A stretch of DNA of 34,609 bases. Origin: a bacterium. Its GTDB lineage: Bacteria > Sysuimicrobiota > Sysuimicrobiia > Sysuimicrobiales > Segetimicrobiaceae. Shown in pieces: positions 23,891 through 31,509 of this stretch. Made by a program: the position numbers and the translations under genes. Below the pieces are notes generated by a model that worked only from the letters and a program-made list of their open reading frames with translations, did no database searches and had not been told where the DNA came from. The stretch is from the NCBI GenBank assembly GCA_035691305.1, contig DASSJF010000060.1:1-34609 (forward strand), written 5' to 3'. Numbering within the stretch: the first letter of the stretch is position 1; each line of letters starts with the position of its first letter.

Positions 23891-23938
23891 TGCTCCCCGT
23901 GTCTCGCTCGCGGTAAGTGCACCGGACCTGGAACCCTG

Positions 23939-23971
23939 CCGGGGCGGCCCGCGTTCTACGGGCCGCCCCGG
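23939..23971 (+). terminator. 13-bp inverted repeat between the stalk-domain paralogs
   Basis: CCGGGGCGGCCCG (23939-23951) and CGGGCCGCCCCGG (23959-23971) form a perfect stem with a seven-base loop. No T-run follows and the next gene starts 19 bases later, so it may attenuate rather than fully end transcription. Confidence 0.6.
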
Positions 23972-23989
23972 TGTGATAGGAGCGTCGCT

Positions 23990-25195
23990 GTGCAAACGGA
24001 CCCACCGCATCGCGTTCTGATCGGCTTCGCCCTCGGGGCCGTGCTCGCGGCCGGCCTCGTGTTCGCCGCCGCGGCGCAAACCCCGGCCCCGTACGTTCAG
24101 GTCTATGTGGATGGGCATCGGGTAGCGTTCGACCAACCTCCGGCGATCGGCAACGGCCGCGTGCTGGTGCCGCTGCGCGGCGTGTTTGAACGGCTCGGCG
24201 CAACCGTCTCGTGGGACCCCGCGTCGCAGACCGTACTCGCCAAGCGCGGGGCGGCGAACGTCTCGCTGAAGATCTCGTCGCCCCAGGCGTTCGTGAACGG
24301 ACAGGCGCAGTTCCTCGACGTACCGGCGATGCTGATCGGTGGGCGCACGCTCGTTCCGCTCCGGTTTGTGAGCCGGGCGCTTGGGGCGATCGTAGCGTGG
24401 GATCCCGCGACGACGACGGTGCAGATCACGCGCACCCGCGCGACGGCCGCGCCTCCTGCCCGCGTACCATCCGCGGGGACACACGCCGCCGGCATCGCGC
24501 CAACCTCCAACCCGTTCGGTTCTGCCGCCGGCGTCGCCAACGGGATCGACGTGGCCCCGGCCGGCGCGGCGCTCGCGCCGATCAGCGCGGTGACAATCTC
24601 GCCGACCGGACGGCCCCTGATGACCGGTGACGTGATGACGGTGGTCGCCACCGGTCCGGTCCACGGCGCCGCGACGTTTTCGATCGACGGAGTCCGGCAA
24701 GGGCTGCCGATGCGCGAGTTCATCAGCGCGCCCGGCACGTATATCGGCACCTATGCGATCCAGCCGGGCGACAACGTGACCGCCACCAACGTGGAGGTTT
24801 CGATCACGGCCCCCACGGGACAGATCGAGACGGCCGCCGCACCGGCCCAGGTGTCGGTCAGCTCCCCGCCGCGCGGGCAGGCCGGCGGCGCGCCGGTCAT
24901 CAGCAGCCCGGCGCCGGGCGCCGGCATCCGCGCGCCGCTTACGGTGACCGGGACCGCGCCTCCGGGTTCGCTCGTTCAGGTGCGGGCCGACTACGCGGGC
25001 GCCGGCGCGACCCCGAACCTGCGCGGCACGTTGGGAATGCAGACGGTAACGGTGGACGCGAACGGCAACTGGTCCGTCACCTTCGCGGCGCGCCCGCCCG
25101 TGCGGGGGACGGCCGTCACGATCTCCGCGGTGCTGGTCGACGCCACCGGCGCGGTCCGGACGCCCGCGACGACGGTGAACACGACGTTACAGTAA
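23990..25195 (+). CDS. Secreted stalk-domain protein, short paralog
   Basis: The 401-residue paralog of the preceding gene starts at GTG 23990 with AGGAG six bases upstream. It has a signal peptide (about 1-30), the same stalk domain (GRVLVPLRGVFERLGATVSWD ... GRTLVPLRFVSRALGAIVAWD), a linker, the same beta domain (ISPTGRPLMTGDVMTVVATGPVHGAATFSIDGVRQGLPM) and the same Ig-like C-terminal domain ending TTVNTTLQ. It lacks the DUF5666-like segment of the long copy, so either the long gene gained a domain or this one lost it. Close similarity in tandem points to local duplication. Both are likely extracellular envelope proteins; their ligands are unknown. Confidence 0.88.
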   Translation: MQTDPPHRVLIGFALGAVLAAGLVFAAAAQTPAPYVQVYVDGHRVAFDQPPAIGNGRVLVPLRGVFERLGATVSWDPASQTVLAKRGAANVSLKISSPQAFVNGQAQFLDVPAMLIGGRTLVPLRFVSRALGAIVAWDPATTTVQITRTRATAAPPARVPSAGTHAAGIAPTSNPFGSAAGVANGIDVAPAGAALAPISAVTISPTGRPLMTGDVMTVVATGPVHGAATFSIDGVRQGLPMREFISAPGTYIGTYAIQPGDNVTATNVEVSITAPTGQIETAAAPAQVSVSSPPRGQAGGAPVISSPAPGAGIRAPLTVTGTAPPGSLVQVRADYAGAGATPNLRGTLGMQTVTVDANGNWSVTFAARPPVRGTAVTISAVLVDATGAVRTPATTVNTTLQ

Positions 25196-25215
25196 CCGGC
25201 GGCGGATACGGCGCG

Positions 25216-25253
25216 GCGGGGCGGCCGGCGGGGCCGGCCGCCCCGCACTTTTT
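25216..25253 (+). terminator. Strong Rho-independent terminator
   Basis: GCGGGGCGGCCGGC (25216-25229) and GCCGGCCGCCCCGC (25233-25246) form a perfect 14-bp stem with a GGG loop; in practice the closing pair may open. TTTTT follows at 25249-25253. It ends the stalk-protein transcription unit. Confidence 0.88.
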
Positions 25254-25278
25254 CACGCGTCGCCGCGTCCAGTATACT
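25250..25278 (+). promoter_or_regulatory. Promoter of the molybdate/tungstate transporter operon
   Basis: The -35 TTTTCA (25250-25255) and -10 TATACT (25273-25278) are separated by 17 bases. The ATG of the permease gene follows the -10 box by nine bases, so the mRNA would have almost no leader. The -35 box overlaps the T-run of the preceding terminator. Confidence 0.6.
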
Positions 25279-25287
25279 GGCAGGGCG

Positions 25288-26172
25288 ATGGCGCGGCGAA
25301 CGGCATCGGAAACGATCGGCACGCTCCCCGGCGCGGGCGGTTCTCATGTCCGCGGGCTCTCTCGCGCCGCGTCGTCCGACGCGGTGCGCGCCTCCCGGCG
25401 CCTGCCCGCGGTGCTCGCGGCCCTCGGCGCCGTGCTTGCCGTCTATCTCGTGCTGCCATTCGTCGTGGGCCTCGCGTCGCTCGGCCGCGCCGATACGGTT
25501 GCGGCTGCCCGCGATGCGGCCGGCGCGGGCGCGGTCGGCGTCTCGCTTGCGACCGCGACGATCTCGACGGCGATTGCGATCGTCCTGGGGGTGCCGCTCG
25601 CTTACGTGCTCGCGCGCGGCGAGTTCCGAGGGAAGTCGGTCGTCGCGGGCGCCATCTACTTGCCGCTCGTGATCCCGCCGCTCGCCGGGGGCCTGCTCCT
25701 GCTCACCATCTTCGGCCCGTACGGGCTGCTCGGAGGATGGCTCGACGCCCGCAACATCCAGATCGCCGACGCTTGGCCGGGGATCGTCCTCGCCCAGGTC
25801 TTCGTCGCCGCGCCGTTCCTCATTGTCGCGGCGCAGGTGGCGTTCGCCGGGGTGGATCCCGCGCTCGAACGCGTCTCGTACGCCCTCGGGGTGCCGCCGC
25901 TGGCGACTTTCTTTCGCGTGACGTTGCCGCTCGCGTGGCCGGGCATCCTCGCGGGCCTGCCGCTCGTCTGGCTGCGCGCGCTCGGCGAGTTCGGCGCGAC
26001 CGTGATGCTGGCGTATCACCCGTACTCGCTGCCCGTGTATCTGTTCGTCCAGTTCGGGGCGCAGGGGCTGCGGGCGGCCCTCCCCATCGCGGCGATCCTC
26101 GCCGCGCTCGGTATCGCTGCGCTCGCCGCGGTCCGGGCGGCCGGCGGCGTCGGCGGGGAGCGGACGCGGTGA
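25288..26172 (+). CDS. Molybdate/tungstate ABC transporter permease (ModB/WtpB type)
   Basis: The 294-residue inner-membrane permease has a non-membrane N-terminal stretch of about 40 residues and then about six helices. The EAA-like cytoplasmic loop SYALGVPPLATFFRVTLPLAWPGILAGL is present and is followed by WLRALGEFGATVMLAYHP, a sequence characteristic of molybdate, tungstate and sulfate permeases. The ATPase and binding-protein genes follow directly, and the binding protein supports molybdate or tungstate as the substrate. The ATG at 25288 lacks a strong ribosome binding site, which fits a leaderless message from the TATACT promoter. The true start could be a little further in, since the first 35 residues look unstructured. 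Confidence 0.88.
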   Translation: MARRTASETIGTLPGAGGSHVRGLSRAASSDAVRASRRLPAVLAALGAVLAVYLVLPFVVGLASLGRADTVAAARDAAGAGAVGVSLATATISTAIAIVLGVPLAYVLARGEFRGKSVVAGAIYLPLVIPPLAGGLLLLTIFGPYGLLGGWLDARNIQIADAWPGIVLAQVFVAAPFLIVAAQVAFAGVDPALERVSYALGVPPLATFFRVTLPLAWPGILAGLPLVWLRALGEFGATVMLAYHPYSLPVYLFVQFGAQGLRAALPIAAILAALGIAALAAVRAAGGVGGERTR

Positions 26173-26185
26173 GGCGGCGCCGGCC

Positions 26186-27247
26186 GTGCTGACCGTCGCG
26201 GCGGCCTGCCGCCTCGGCGACTTTTCGCTGGACGTCGCGTTCCGGTCCGCGCACCGGCGCACGGTACTCTTCGGGCCGTCGGGCGCCGGAAAGTCGCTGA
26301 CGCTGCAGTGCATCGCCGGATTCCTCGTGCCCCCGCGCGGGTACGCGGCCATCGGCGACGCGGTGGTGCTCGACACGGAGCGGGGGATCAACGTCCCGCC
26401 GTGGCGCCGGCGGGTCGGCGCGCTGCTGCAGGGCGACGCGCTCTTTCCGCACCTCGACGCGGCGGCCAATGTGGCGTACGGGATGCGGCGGGTGTGGCGC
26501 GGCCGCGAACCGACGCGGGCGCTTGCGCTTCTGGCGTCGGTGGGGCTGGCCGGTTACGGGCCGCGCCGGCCGTCCGATCTGTCGAGCGGCGAGCGGCAGC
26601 GCGTCGCGCTCGCGCGGGCGCTGGCCAGCGACCCCCGCGCGCTGCTTCTCGACGAGCCGTTCTCCGCCGTGGACGCGCCGGTGCGCGAGCAGCTGCGCCG
26701 CGACTTGATCGCCTTGGTCGACGCGCGCGACCTGCCCGCCGTGGTGGTGACGCACGACTTCGACGAGGCGCACGTCCTCGGGGAGACGGTCGTGGTGCTG
26801 GTCGCGGGTCGCGTCGTGCAGACGGGCGCACCCGCAGACGTGGCCGCGCATCCGCGAACGGCGACCGTGGCCCGCCTCGTCGGTGCCGCCAACGTGCTGC
26901 GTGGGACGCTCGCCCGGTGGGAAGACGGCCTGGCGGTCGTGCGCGCGGAGCCGTTCGTGCTGCGCGTCGAGCATCCGCGCGGCGCCGAACACGTTGAGGT
27001 CTGCGTGCGCCCGGAGAGCCTGCGCGTCGGTCCGGTGGGGTCCGGCGAAGTCGAAGCCCGCGTCCGTCAGGTGCTGCCGAGGCGTACCGGCGCGACCGTG
27101 CTGCTCGCGGCCGGGCCCGTCTCGCTCGAGGCGTGGGTCGCGGACCGTCCGCCCGCCCCCGGAACCCTGGTCGGCGTCTCCATCCCCGCGGGCGCCGCCC
27201 ACGTGCTCGAAGCGGAAGGCGAACGTGCGTCGGAGTTGAGATCGTGA
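26186..27247 (+). CDS. Molybdate/tungstate ABC transporter ATP-binding protein (ModC/WtpC type)
   Basis: The 353-residue ATPase has Walker A GPSGAGKS at residues 30-37, the Q-loop region ALLQGDALFPHLDAAANV, signature LSSGERQRVALARAL, Walker B ALLLDEPFSAVD and switch THDFDEA. After about residue 230 comes a TOBE-like C-terminal domain that in ModC proteins binds oxyanion or regulates activity (VCVRPESLRVGP ... VGVSIPAGAAHVL). It starts at GTG 26186, 13 bases after the permease stop. Its stop overlaps the binding-protein start (GTGA). The shape is that of a complete ModC rather than a generic importer ATPase. Confidence 0.92.
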   Translation: MLTVAAACRLGDFSLDVAFRSAHRRTVLFGPSGAGKSLTLQCIAGFLVPPRGYAAIGDAVVLDTERGINVPPWRRRVGALLQGDALFPHLDAAANVAYGMRRVWRGREPTRALALLASVGLAGYGPRRPSDLSSGERQRVALARALASDPRALLLDEPFSAVDAPVREQLRRDLIALVDARDLPAVVVTHDFDEAHVLGETVVVLVAGRVVQTGAPADVAAHPRTATVARLVGAANVLRGTLARWEDGLAVVRAEPFVLRVEHPRGAEHVEVCVRPESLRVGPVGSGEVEARVRQVLPRRTGATVLLAAGPVSLEAWVADRPPAPGTLVGVSIPAGAAHVLEAEGERASELRS

Positions 27248-28230
27248 GGCGGCAACTGCGGCCGGCGCTGCACTGCGCGCTGGCTGCGGCGGTGATGGTG
27301 GTCGCCGCGGCGGGCGGATGGCCCGGGCCGCAAGGCGCCGAGGCGGCAGGTGCTCCTGTCCGCGTGCTCTACGCCGGTTCGCTCGTTAACGTTTTCGAAC
27401 GCGATCTGGGGCCGGCGTTCACACACGTCTCGGGCATCACAGTCCTCGGACGCGCCGGCGGATCGACCGCGCTGGCACATATGATCCGGGACGGCCTCGT
27501 TCCCGCGGACGTCTTCGTGAGCGCCGAGCCGGGCGTCAACCGGATCCTTGCACCGGCGGCGGGCGTGCCGTCGGCGAGTTGGTTTCTCACCTTCGGGACG
27601 ACATCGATGGTTGTCTCCTATGCACCGGGCCGCCGGTTCGCCACGGCGCTCAGGACCGGCCGGTGGTTCCAAGCGCTCGCCTCGCCGGGCCTTCGCCTCG
27701 GCCGGACCGACCCTGCCTTGGACCCTAAGGGCTTCCGGACGATACTCGTCATGCGGCTGGCGGAAACCTACTACCATGAGCCCGGACTGGCGCGCCGGGT
27801 GCTGGGCCCAGACGAGAATCCGGCGCAGATCTTCCCCGAGGAAGCGCTGATTGGCCGGCTGACATCGGGGCAGCTCGACGCGGGCTTCTTCTACCTTGTG
27901 GAGGCGGTCGCCGAGCGGCTGCCCTACGTCACCCTGCCGGCCGCGTTGAACCTTTCGGATCCTGAGTACGCGGCGTCGTACGCGACGGCGTCGTACGTCG
28001 ATGCCTCCGGGGTGAGGCACAGCGGCGCGCCGATCGTCTACACGGTCACGATTCCGTCGGCGTCACGGAATTCCCGCGGCGCGGCGCGCTTCGTCGCCTT
28101 TCTCCTCGGCCGGGAAGGGCGCGCGCTCCTCGCCGCGCGGGGCGTTCTCGGGGTGCCGGTTCGTGCCGGCGGCAGCGCCGCGGCCGTCCCGGTCTCGCTG
28201 CGCCCGTTCGTGACCGGTCCGTACCACTGA
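27244..28230 (+). CDS. Molybdate/tungstate-binding protein (WtpA-like)
   Basis: The 328-residue extracellular binding protein starts at GTG 27244, overlapping the ATPase stop. A long signal region (about residues 1-35, ending EAAGAP) is followed by VRVLYAGSLVNVFERDLGPAF, matching the start of mature ModA/WtpA proteins. GRTDPALDPKGFRTILVMRLAETYY is the segment that separates WtpA-type from classical ModA proteins and carries Asp residues that contact the oxyanion in WtpA structures. No lipobox Cys is evident, although Cys11 lies within the signal region, so the mode of anchoring is unclear. Tungstate, molybdate or both could be the ligand; sequence alone cannot decide. Confidence 0.9.
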   Translation: MRRQLRPALHCALAAAVMVVAAAGGWPGPQGAEAAGAPVRVLYAGSLVNVFERDLGPAFTHVSGITVLGRAGGSTALAHMIRDGLVPADVFVSAEPGVNRILAPAAGVPSASWFLTFGTTSMVVSYAPGRRFATALRTGRWFQALASPGLRLGRTDPALDPKGFRTILVMRLAETYYHEPGLARRVLGPDENPAQIFPEEALIGRLTSGQLDAGFFYLVEAVAERLPYVTLPAALNLSDPEYAASYATASYVDASGVRHSGAPIVYTVTIPSASRNSRGAARFVAFLLGREGRALLAARGVLGVPVRAGGSAAAVPVSLRPFVTGPYH

Positions 28231-28340
28231 AGCGAGATTATGAAGGCGGCGAGAGCATACCGCGCCGCGCGCGGACGTTACTGGTAAAGGAAGGGGACGC
28301 CCGTCCGACTCCCTAAATATCCGGAGCATCCATTTTCATT

Positions 28341-28348
28341 GAGGTGAT
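28341..28348 (+). promoter_or_regulatory. Ribosome binding site fixing the moxR start
   Basis: GAGGTGAT is a near-perfect Shine-Dalgarno sequence four bases before GTG 28353. It contains another in-frame GTG (28344), which therefore cannot be the start. Confidence 0.75.
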
Positions 28349-28352
28349 CAAC

Positions 28353-29414
28353 GTGACCGACCAGGCGCCGCGCGAGCGGATGCGCGTTCTTCGCTATCCC
28401 ACCGAAACGTACACGCAGGCCGCGGGCACGATGCGCAACGTCCTGTACGAGATCAAGAAGGTGATCGTCGGCCAGGACCTGATGCTCGAGCGGATTCTCG
28501 TCGCGCTCCTGTCGCGCGGCCACATCCTGATCGAGGGCGTGCCCGGTCTCGCGAAGACGCTCGCCATCAAGACGACGGCCCAGGTGCTCGACTGCCAGTT
28601 CAAGCGCATCCAGTTCACGCCGGACCTGGTCCCGGCCGACCTGGTCGGGACCCGCATCTATAACCAGGCGTCCGGCACGTTCGAGGTCGAGCTCGGCCCC
28701 GTCTTCGCCAACCTCGTGCTGGCCGACGAGATCAACCGCGCCCCGGCCAAAGTCCAGTCCGCGCTGCTCGAGTCGATGCAGGAGCGGCAGGTGACCATCG
28801 GCAAGCAGACGTTCTCGCTGCCGGACCCGTTCCTCGTGCTCGCGACGCAGAACCCGATCGAGAGCGAGGGGACGTATCCGCTGCCCGAGGCGCAGGTCGA
28901 CCGGTTCATGTTCAAAGTCGTCATCACGTACCCGACGTTCCACGAGGAGATGACGGTGATCGACCGCCTCACGGACCAGATGGCCGCCGTGAACCGGGTC
29001 ATCGGCGTCCAGGAGCTCTTCGATCTGCAGAAAGTCGCGGACGCCGTCTACGTCGATCCGCGCCTGCACGAGTACGCGGTCAGCCTCGTCACCGCGACGC
29101 GGCGGCCCCAGGAGTTCGGCGTCGGCGACCTGGCGCGCTACGTCGCGTACGGCAGCAGTCCGCGGGGCTCGCTCAACCTCATCATCGGCGCGAAGGCCCT
29201 CGCGCTGCTGCGCGGCCGCGAGTACGCGATGCCGGAAGACGTGCGGGATCTCGCGCCCGAAGTGCTGCGGCACCGGATTCTGCTCTCCTACGAGGCGCTC
29301 GCTCAGGACATGACGCCCGATCAGCTGCTACAGCGCGTGATGGACGCGGTCCCCGTGCCGCGGGTACACATCGGCGATCCGTACGGCGAGAGCAAGACCG
29401 CCGCGGTGCCGTAA
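28353..29414 (+). CDS. MoxR family AAA+ ATPase
   Basis: A cytoplasmic AAA+ chaperone-like ATPase thought to act with von Willebrand factor A proteins to mature or insert metal cofactors and complexes. From GTG 28353 the protein has 353 residues. Walker A GVPGLAKT is at 62-69, Walker B LVLADEINRAPAKVQSALLESMQE follows, and sensor I lies in LATQNPIESEGTYPLPEAQVDRF. The C-terminal helical lid includes SPRGSLNLIIGAKALALLRGREYAMPEDV, all typical of MoxR. The next three genes (DUF58 and two VWA proteins) are its usual partners, arranged with an 11-base gap and then overlaps, so all four form one operon. Confidence 0.95.
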   Translation: MTDQAPRERMRVLRYPTETYTQAAGTMRNVLYEIKKVIVGQDLMLERILVALLSRGHILIEGVPGLAKTLAIKTTAQVLDCQFKRIQFTPDLVPADLVGTRIYNQASGTFEVELGPVFANLVLADEINRAPAKVQSALLESMQERQVTIGKQTFSLPDPFLVLATQNPIESEGTYPLPEAQVDRFMFKVVITYPTFHEEMTVIDRLTDQMAAVNRVIGVQELFDLQKVADAVYVDPRLHEYAVSLVTATRRPQEFGVGDLARYVAYGSSPRGSLNLIIGAKALALLRGREYAMPEDVRDLAPEVLRHRILLSYEALAQDMTPDQLLQRVMDAVPVPRVHIGDPYGESKTAAVP

Positions 29415-29425
29415 GGCCGGGACGC

Positions 29426-30439
29426 GTGCGCCTCTCGCTGCTCCGTAACGGCCGGACCGCCCGCGCGCGGTCCGAACCGCCGGCCCCGCGTCTCCCGGCC
29501 CGCGCCGAGCCGGCCCCGGCGACGGTCGCCGGCCCCGGCATCGAAACGCCCGAGCGAATCCTGCGACGCCTCGAGTTCAAGGTCGTACGCCGGCTCGACG
29601 GCTTTCTCTTCGGCGACTACCGCGGCATCTTCTACGGGCCGAGCCTCGACCTCGCCGAGGTCCGTGAATACCAGCCGGGCGACGAGGTGCGCCGGATCGA
29701 TTGGAACGTCACGGCGCGGATGAACCAGCTGTTCGTCCGCCAGTACCGCGAGGAGAAAGAGCTCACGGCGTGGCTTCTCGTGGACCTGTCCCCGTCGATG
29801 CAGTTCGGGACGGTCCGCCGGTTCAAGCGCGATCTCGCCGTCGAGTTCGCGGGCGTCGCCGCGTACATCATCACGCGGCACGGCGACAAGGTCGGCGGTC
29901 TTGTGTTTCCGACCCAGGCGGGCGTCAGTTTCATTCCGCCCCGCGCGGGCCGGCAGCACGCGCTGCGGGTGGTCCGGGATCTCGCGTCGATTCCGACGAT
30001 CGCGGGCGGCGGCCAGACCGACCTCGGCGCCGTCCTGCGGCAGCTCGGGCGCCTCGCCAAGCGCCGATCACTCGTCTTTCTGATCTCGGACTTCCACTCG
30101 CCGGCGGGGTGGGAACAGCCGCTCGCCGAACTCGGGCGCCGCCACGAGATCATCGCGGTGCGCATCGAGGACCCGAGAGAGCGCGAACTTCCCGACGTCG
30201 GCGGCGTGTATCTGCACGACCCCGAGACCGGCCAGCAGCTCTGGATCGACACGTCCGACCGCCGCGTGCGGCAGGCGCACCGCGCACTCGTCGCCGAGCG
30301 CGACGCGCGGCTCGCCGAGATTCTGCAGCGCACGCGGGTCGATCTGCTGACGCTGTCGACGGGCGCCGGTCTCGTCGACGATCTGCTGCGGTTTATCACT
30401 CTTCGAAGGCGGCGGCGATGGAGTTTACCTGGCCGGTAA
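29426..30439 (+). CDS. DUF58 domain protein
   Basis: The 337-residue protein is the usual partner of MoxR. The DUF58 core is GDYRGIFYGPSLDLAEVREYQPGDEVRRIDWNVTARMNQLFVRQYREEKEL, followed by LLVDLSPSMQFG, which is the start of a VWA-like fold with a DxSxS-type metal site. The first 50 residues are Arg/Pro/Ala-rich and probably disordered. Unlike many DUF58 proteins it has no N-terminal membrane helices, so it is probably cytoplasmic or peripheral. The GTG start at 29426 has only a weak ribosome binding site. The 3' end overlaps the next gene by 22 bases. Confidence 0.9.
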   Translation: MRLSLLRNGRTARARSEPPAPRLPARAEPAPATVAGPGIETPERILRRLEFKVVRRLDGFLFGDYRGIFYGPSLDLAEVREYQPGDEVRRIDWNVTARMNQLFVRQYREEKELTAWLLVDLSPSMQFGTVRRFKRDLAVEFAGVAAYIITRHGDKVGGLVFPTQAGVSFIPPRAGRQHALRVVRDLASIPTIAGGGQTDLGAVLRQLGRLAKRRSLVFLISDFHSPAGWEQPLAELGRRHEIIAVRIEDPRERELPDVGGVYLHDPETGQQLWIDTSDRRVRQAHRALVAERDARLAEILQRTRVDLLTLSTGAGLVDDLLRFITLRRRRRWSLPGR

Positions 30440-31509
30440 TGCTGTGGGGGCTGGCCCTCCTGCCGGTGTCGGTCCTCTGGTACATCCTCGGGGTGCGTCG
30501 CATCCGGCGCACGACCGCGCAGCGGTTCGCCGAGGCGCCTTTGTTTGCGCAGATCGCCGTGCGGCTCCCGGCCGTACGGCGGCACATCAGCATGGGGCTG
30601 TACTTCACCGCGCTCGCGCTCCTCCTCGGGGCGGCGGCGCGGCCCGTCATGGCGGTGCCGCTGCCGGTCAACCGCGCCACGGTCATCCTCGCCATCGACA
30701 CGAGCGGCAGCATGGCCGCGCCGGACCTCCAGCCCACCCGTCTCGACGCGGCGCGCCAAGCCGCGAACGGATTCCTGGATGTCTTTCCGCCGGGTCCCCG
30801 GGTCGGACTGGTGACGTTCAGCACGTACGCGACGCTCATGGTGCCGCCGACGGACGATCGAAGCGCCGTCCGCGACGCGCTTGCGACGCTCAAGACCCAG
30901 GAAGCGACCGCGATCGGCGACGGCGTCGCCGTGTCCCTGAAGGCCATTCCGGGCCGCGCCGCGAGCGTGCCGGGCACCACGCCTCAGCCGCCGGGACAAG
31001 GTCAGCCCTTCGGGCAGCCGCCGCTCGGACAGTCGCCGTTCGGAGCGTCGCCGGGTCAGGCGCAACCGCCGGCCGCGGGGCAGGGCGGATCGGGCCAGCC
31101 GGGGTCCGAGGACCTGCCGCCCGCCGCGGTGATCCTGTTGACGGACGGCGGTCAGAACGCCGGCACCGCGGACCCGATCCGGATGGCGGCGCTCGCCAAG
31201 CAGTTGAAAGTCAAGATCTACACGATCGGCCTCGGCACGCCCGGCGGCGGCGTCTTCCAGTACCAGGGGCAGATGGTGCTGGTGCCCTTCGATCCGACGC
31301 TCTTGCAGCAGATCGCCGCGATCACGGACGGCAAGTTCTTCGTCTCGCCGACGGCCGGCGATCTGAAGCGGATCTACCGCGAGCTCGGGAAGTCGATCGG
31401 CTGGGAAAAGCGCAAGACCGAGGTCTCGGCCCTGTTCGTCGCCGGCGCCGGCGTCCTCATGCTCGGCGGCGGCGCGCTCTCCCTTCTGTGGATGGGGAGG
31501 CTGCCGTGA
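30418..31509 (+). CDS. Membrane-anchored VWA-domain protein (BatA/BatB-like), copy 1
   Basis: The 363-residue protein starts with two N-terminal membrane helices (about residues 6-22 and 56-75), then a von Willebrand factor A domain with MIDAS motif DTSGS at 94-98, and ends with a third membrane helix (LFVAGAGVLMLGGGALSLLWM). This is the BatA/BatB layout of aerotolerance-type operons. An unusual insertion of about 50 residues rich in Gln, Pro, Gly and Phe (GQGQPFGQPPLGQSPFG and similar) splits the VWA domain before strand AAVILLTDGGQN. The gene overlaps DUF58 by 22 bases and the next VWA gene by four (GTGA). The domains suggest divalent-metal-dependent binding to MoxR clients. Confidence 0.92.
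   Translation: MEFTWPVMLWGLALLPVSVLWYILGVRRIRRTTAQRFAEAPLFAQIAVRLPAVRRHISMGLYFTALALLLGAAARPVMAVPLPVNRATVILAIDTSGSMAAPDLQPTRLDAARQAANGFLDVFPPGPRVGLVTFSTYATLMVPPTDDRSAVRDALATLKTQEATAIGDGVAVSLKAIPGRAASVPGTTPQPPGQGQPFGQPPLGQSPFGASPGQAQPPAAGQGGSGQPGSEDLPPAAVILLTDGGQNAGTADPIRMAALAKQLKVKIYTIGLGTPGGGVFQYQGQMVLVPFDPTLLQQIAAITDGKFFVSPTAGDLKRIYRELGKSIGWEKRKTEVSALFVAGAGVLMLGGGALSLLWMGRLP

Noticed and set aside
22454-25195. Copper amine oxidases
   Set aside because: Only the N-terminal stalk-type domain is present; the catalytic domain with the topaquinone Tyr is absent.
28242-28289. A 15-codon reading frame (MKAARAYRAARGRYW) between the binding protein and moxR
   Set aside because: It has no ribosome binding site, no second copy and only low-complexity basic content, unlike the two supported micropeptides.
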